The notes under the pieces are model-generated. The model was given only the letters and a program-made list of their open reading frames with translations. It was not told the DNA's origin and did no database searches. The position numbers and the translations under genes are program-made. A DNA stretch of 46,846 nucleotides from Helicobacteraceae bacterium. Lineage in GTDB: Bacteria > Campylobacterota > Campylobacteria > Campylobacterales > Sulfurimonadaceae. The stretch is from contig JAMONY010000016.1 in the NCBI GenBank assembly GCA_027066325.1, forward strand, positions 1-46,846, in the 5' to 3' direction. This document shows positions 44,018 through 46,846 of this stretch, piece after piece. Numbering within the stretch: the first letter of the stretch is position 1; every line of letters begins with the position of its first letter.

Positions 44018-44559
44018 AATTTTTACTACTGTTACTATCTGCTTCTGTACTCTACGCGGGAGCTGATATGTCAAAGATGTATAGCTACTATCAGGATGAC
44101 TCTTTTGTCAAGGCTTGTGATTTTGGTATAAAGAGGTTAAGTAAACATAAAAAAGATAATAAATTTATCTCTTTATATGCTTTCTCTTGTCTTAATGCAA
44201 ATAGGTTAGATAGGTTGGCGCTACCTATAACTCTTTTAAATCAGAGTGAAGAAGATAGAAAAAATGCAGCTTTTTTTTCTGTTATCTTGATGCAAAAAAA
44301 ATTACTAATAGCTTCACTAAAAGATGGTATGACATTGAGCTCTTTGAAACTTCCAACAACGGATCATCTGCTATCAATAGTTTTTGATCTCTATCAGGAG
44401 GCAGAGTTTAAGAAGATACAAAAAAGCTATAAGCTTCAAGATAAAAACTCACCAAGAAAGAGCTATAAACTGTACTATAAGAGTTCTGGATCAACAATTA
44501 AAATTGTTATTGAAGAGTATTATGATACAATAATGAAAAAAAGATATATAATTAACTAA
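44014..44559 (+). CDS. Exported protein of unknown function between mshN and mshE
   Basis: This encodes 181 residues beginning with a clear signal peptide (LLLLLSASVLYAGA), then a helical, Lys-rich mature part with two Cys (about residues 35 and 58) and a basic Tyr-rich C-terminus. The classical MSHA cluster has no gene at this point, so this is probably a lineage-specific partner of the pilus machinery. It overlaps mshN by four bases (ATGA). No family recognised; the helical repeat-like character suggests a scaffold or adaptor. Confidence 0.7.
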   Translation: MKFLLLLLSASVLYAGADMSKMYSYYQDDSFVKACDFGIKRLSKHKKDNKFISLYAFSCLNANRLDRLALPITLLNQSEEDRKNAAFFSVILMQKKLLIASLKDGMTLSSLKLPTTDHLLSIVFDLYQEAEFKKIQKSYKLQDKNSPRKSYKLYYKSSGSTIKIVIEEYYDTIMKKRYIIN

Positions 44560-44574
44560 GACTAAGGATATGGT

Positions 44575-46311
44575 TTGGATAGAGTCACACAAGATCTTTT
44601 AGCAAAAAAACATATCTCTGCAGAGCAGATAGAGAGGCTTACTAAGGTTGGTGTCGGTAGTGATGTCTTACTAGAGACTCTTACCAAAGTTGGGGCAGTA
44701 TCTGTCAACTTTGTTAAGCGGTTTATAGTTGAGCAGATTAAAGATGGGCGCTATGAGATAGATATCATTAAGCAGTACCACTTTATATCAGAGAGTGATG
44801 TTTTAAAACATCTGGCTGAAACACTTGAAGCTCAATTTGTAGATCTAGACTCCATAGATATGGACTATAGACTTGCTGAGAGGGCACCTCTTTCACAGCT
44901 ACAAAAGTTTGAGGCTATGCCTATCTATGAGGATGATATGAGTCTAACGGTGGTCTTTGCGGATCCGTTAAATATCGTAGCACAAGAGGCAATTCAGAGG
45001 CTTTTTCCACGAAAACCCATACAAGTTGCTGTTGCAACACCAAAACAGATCGATACATATCTCTACAAGATAGAGCTGAAGAGTAGCATCAAAGATCTAG
45101 TAAGCAATATACGCAAAGAGTTAAATACTATTGGTAAAAAAGAGGATGAGCAGCACGCCTCATCAATACTGCAGCTAATCAATGTTATCTTAAAGACATG
45201 TATTCGTAATCGCGCTAGTGATATCCACATAGAGCCGACTGAAAATAACTGTGTTGTAAGAGCTAGGGTGGATGGTAAGCTTCAAGAGGTCTTTATCTTT
45301 GATCAAGATATATATCCTCCACTATCATCAAGACTTAAACTACTCTCAAATCTAGATATTGCAGAGAAGAGAAAGCCTCAAGATGGCCGTTTTTCTGCTT
45401 TGGTGGGTGATAGAGAGTACGATTTTCGCTTCTCAACACTCCCTATACTCTATGGTGAATCTATAGTTATGCGTATATTGGACAAAGAGAAGGCTCTTAT
45501 ACAGCTAGAAGATGCTGGAATGGATAGTGAGGGTTACAAAAAACTCATTACAGCGCTACATAGCCCTTTTGGCATTATCTTAGTAACAGGTCCTACTGGT
45601 TCTGGTAAAACAACCACTCTATATGGCGCGCTTAATGAGCTAAGAAATGTTGAAGATAAAGTCATAACCGTTGAAGATCCAGTTGAGTACAGGATGAATC
45701 TTATACAGCAAGTTCAAGTTCAAAATAAGGTTGGCATGACATTTGCAGCCGCACTGCGCTCTATATTGAGACAGGATCCAGACAAGATCATGATAGGTGA
45801 GATTCGTGATAAAGAGACACTAGAGATAGCCATCAAAGCAGCTCTTACAGGACACCTTGTAATCTCAACACTTCACACCAATGACTCAGTAAGTGCTCTA
45901 CCTCGAATGGTCGATATGGGGATTGAGCCTTATCTTATTAGTGGTGCTGTAGTGGCGATTCAGGCTCAAAGACTTGTTAGAAAGATCTGTGATAGTTGTA
46001 AGACCCAGATGAGCATACCTCCAAATCTGCTCAAAAAGTACTCTAAGTATCTTCCAGATGGTGTAGTTTTTTACCATGGGGTAGGGTGCAAGGAGTGTAA
46101 CGCTTCTGGTTATCTTGGTCGTGAGATGATTAGTGAAGTTCTGCCTATTAGTGAAATGATAAGCAGTATGATAGCTAAAGGTGCGTCAAAAGAGGAGATT
46201 ATGAGACAGGCTATGGATGAGGGTTTTACTAGTATGTTTGAGAATGGTATGAAGAAAGTTGTAGAGGGTATTACAACTATAGATGAGATATTAAGGGTGG
46301 CAACAGAATGA
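44575..46311 (+). CDS. mshE: MshE/GspE-family assembly ATPase
   Basis: The 578-residue hexameric ATPase powers pilus or pseudopilus assembly. The N-terminal region (about 1-150) has the two-part MshEN-like fold. The catalytic domain has the Asp box SDIHIEP, Walker A GPTGSGKTTT near 339, Walker B DKIMIGEIRD near 405 and the His box STLHTND near 433. A four-Cys zinc site (KICDSCK and GVGCKECN) follows near 470 and 503. The start appears to be TTG at 44575, six bases after AAGGA. It is the most firmly identified gene of the cluster and overlaps mshG by four bases. Confidence 0.9.
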   Translation: MDRVTQDLLAKKHISAEQIERLTKVGVGSDVLLETLTKVGAVSVNFVKRFIVEQIKDGRYEIDIIKQYHFISESDVLKHLAETLEAQFVDLDSIDMDYRLAERAPLSQLQKFEAMPIYEDDMSLTVVFADPLNIVAQEAIQRLFPRKPIQVAVATPKQIDTYLYKIELKSSIKDLVSNIRKELNTIGKKEDEQHASSILQLINVILKTCIRNRASDIHIEPTENNCVVRARVDGKLQEVFIFDQDIYPPLSSRLKLLSNLDIAEKRKPQDGRFSALVGDREYDFRFSTLPILYGESIVMRILDKEKALIQLEDAGMDSEGYKKLITALHSPFGIILVTGPTGSGKTTTLYGALNELRNVEDKVITVEDPVEYRMNLIQQVQVQNKVGMTFAAALRSILRQDPDKIMIGEIRDKETLEIAIKAALTGHLVISTLHTNDSVSALPRMVDMGIEPYLISGAVVAIQAQRLVRKICDSCKTQMSIPPNLLKKYSKYLPDGVVFYHGVGCKECNASGYLGREMISEVLPISEMISSMIAKGASKEEIMRQAMDEGFTSMFENGMKKVVEGITTIDEILRVATE

Positions 46312-46846
46312 ATTATTATAACGCAACAGTGCTCTCAAAGGGGCGAAAAATAGCTTATGGGTTTTATGCAGATAGTAAAAAAGAGGCGCTATATATCGCG
46401 AAGGTAAAGTATCAAGGTATTGTGGTTAATCTTCAAGAGGCTAGTCCACCACTTGAGGAGCAGCTAAAGCGCTTTAAAGAGCGTTTTACTAGCAACATGA
46501 AAAAGAAGAAGGTTAAGCCAGATGCTCTCATAGCCTCCGTAAGACAACTTGCAGTTATGACCAATGCGGGCATCTCTGTTCATGACGCATTGGGTGAGAT
46601 AGCAGATGCTACAAACGATAAAAACTTACAAGAGATATTTGAGTCTATCGCAAGTGATATCAACTCAGGATCTAGTATGTCAAAGTCTATGCAGAACTAT
46701 AGATTTCAGTTAGGAGGCCTTACACTCGCGATGGTTGAGCTTGGTGAGAAGACTGGTAATATGGCAGAGTCTCTGTACGCATTAGCAGATATGCTAGAGG
46801 AGATTAGGCGCAATGTTATTAAGTTTAAAAAAGCGATGGCATACCC
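46308..46846 (+). CDS. mshG: MshG/GspF-family platform protein (3' truncated by window)
   Basis: The first 179 codons are present; the frame is open to the window edge. The sequence has the T2SF domain pattern: VRQLAVMTNAGISVHDALGEI near residue 85 and LVELGEKTG-type residues (AMVELGEKTGNMAESL) near 143. These polytopic inner-membrane proteins form the base on which the ATPase acts. ATGA overlap with mshE. Earlier residues carry a basic KGRKIAYGFYADSKKEAL segment typical of the family N-terminus. Confidence 0.85.
   Translation, partial: MNYYNATVLSKGRKIAYGFYADSKKEALYIAKVKYQGIVVNLQEASPPLEEQLKRFKERFTSNMKKKKVKPDALIASVRQLAVMTNAGISVHDALGEIADATNDKNLQEIFESIASDINSGSSMSKSMQNYRFQLGGLTLAMVELGEKTGNMAESLYALADMLEEIRRNVIKFKKAMAY

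Overview
The window looks like chromosomal DNA of a free-living Campylobacterota (Epsilonproteobacteria), most likely a Sulfurimonas/Sulfurovum-type bacterium. The evidence is the AT-rich, tightly overlapping gene style, the minus-strand order pyrH-rpoZ-spoT-tyrS-(x)-amidase that I recognise from Campylobacter relatives, and a complex I operon in which the usual nuoE and nuoF are replaced. The genus assignment is inference. No rRNA, tRNA, CRISPR array, insertion sequence or integrase was recognised.

Layout. 1-2842: the tail of an unknown gene, a small acidic orphan protein, an MsbA-type ABC exporter on the minus strand, and a small secreted protein behind a strong hairpin. 2966-20243: a complete 14-gene complex I (nuo) operon, all on the plus strand and almost without gaps. 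nuoE is replaced by a 73-residue protein. nuoF is replaced by a 664-residue fusion of the NuoF iron-sulfur domain with a GltD-type FAD/NAD(P)H flavoprotein, and nuoG is present as two full-length tandem copies. 20244-20729: a gene-free gap holding a hairpin and a decayed duplicate of the nuoN 3' end. 20730-33303: a minus-strand block with a thiamine-binding-family protein, a Tat-exported DUF1501 protein with a DUF1800-like lipoprotein, a membrane protein, a cell-wall amidase, a nitronate monooxygenase-like enzyme, tyrS, a bifunctional RelA/SpoT enzyme, rpoZ, pyrH, a two-OB-fold lipoprotein and two small membrane proteins. 33384-37792: the plus-strand run argG-rplI-hslV-hslU-era with four-base overlaps. 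38014 to the end: an operon in the gene order of the MSHA type IV pilus / type II secretion-like cluster (mshI-J-K-L-M-N, one extra gene, E, G), with the last gene cut by the window edge.

How the parts work together. The nuo operon supplies a proton-pumping quinone oxidoreductase whose electron-input arm is not the standard NADH module. The flavoprotein fusion suggests NAD(P)H or another low-potential carrier as partner, possibly in the reverse direction for autotrophic growth. The msh-like genes encode an inner-membrane platform, secretin, two ATPases and a platform protein for a pilus or pseudopilus. The pilin genes are not in the window and may lie downstream.

The most notable items are the chimeric complex I input module (with a missing cluster ligand), the tandem NuoG pair, and the nuoN relic whose differences from the parent are nearly all transitions.
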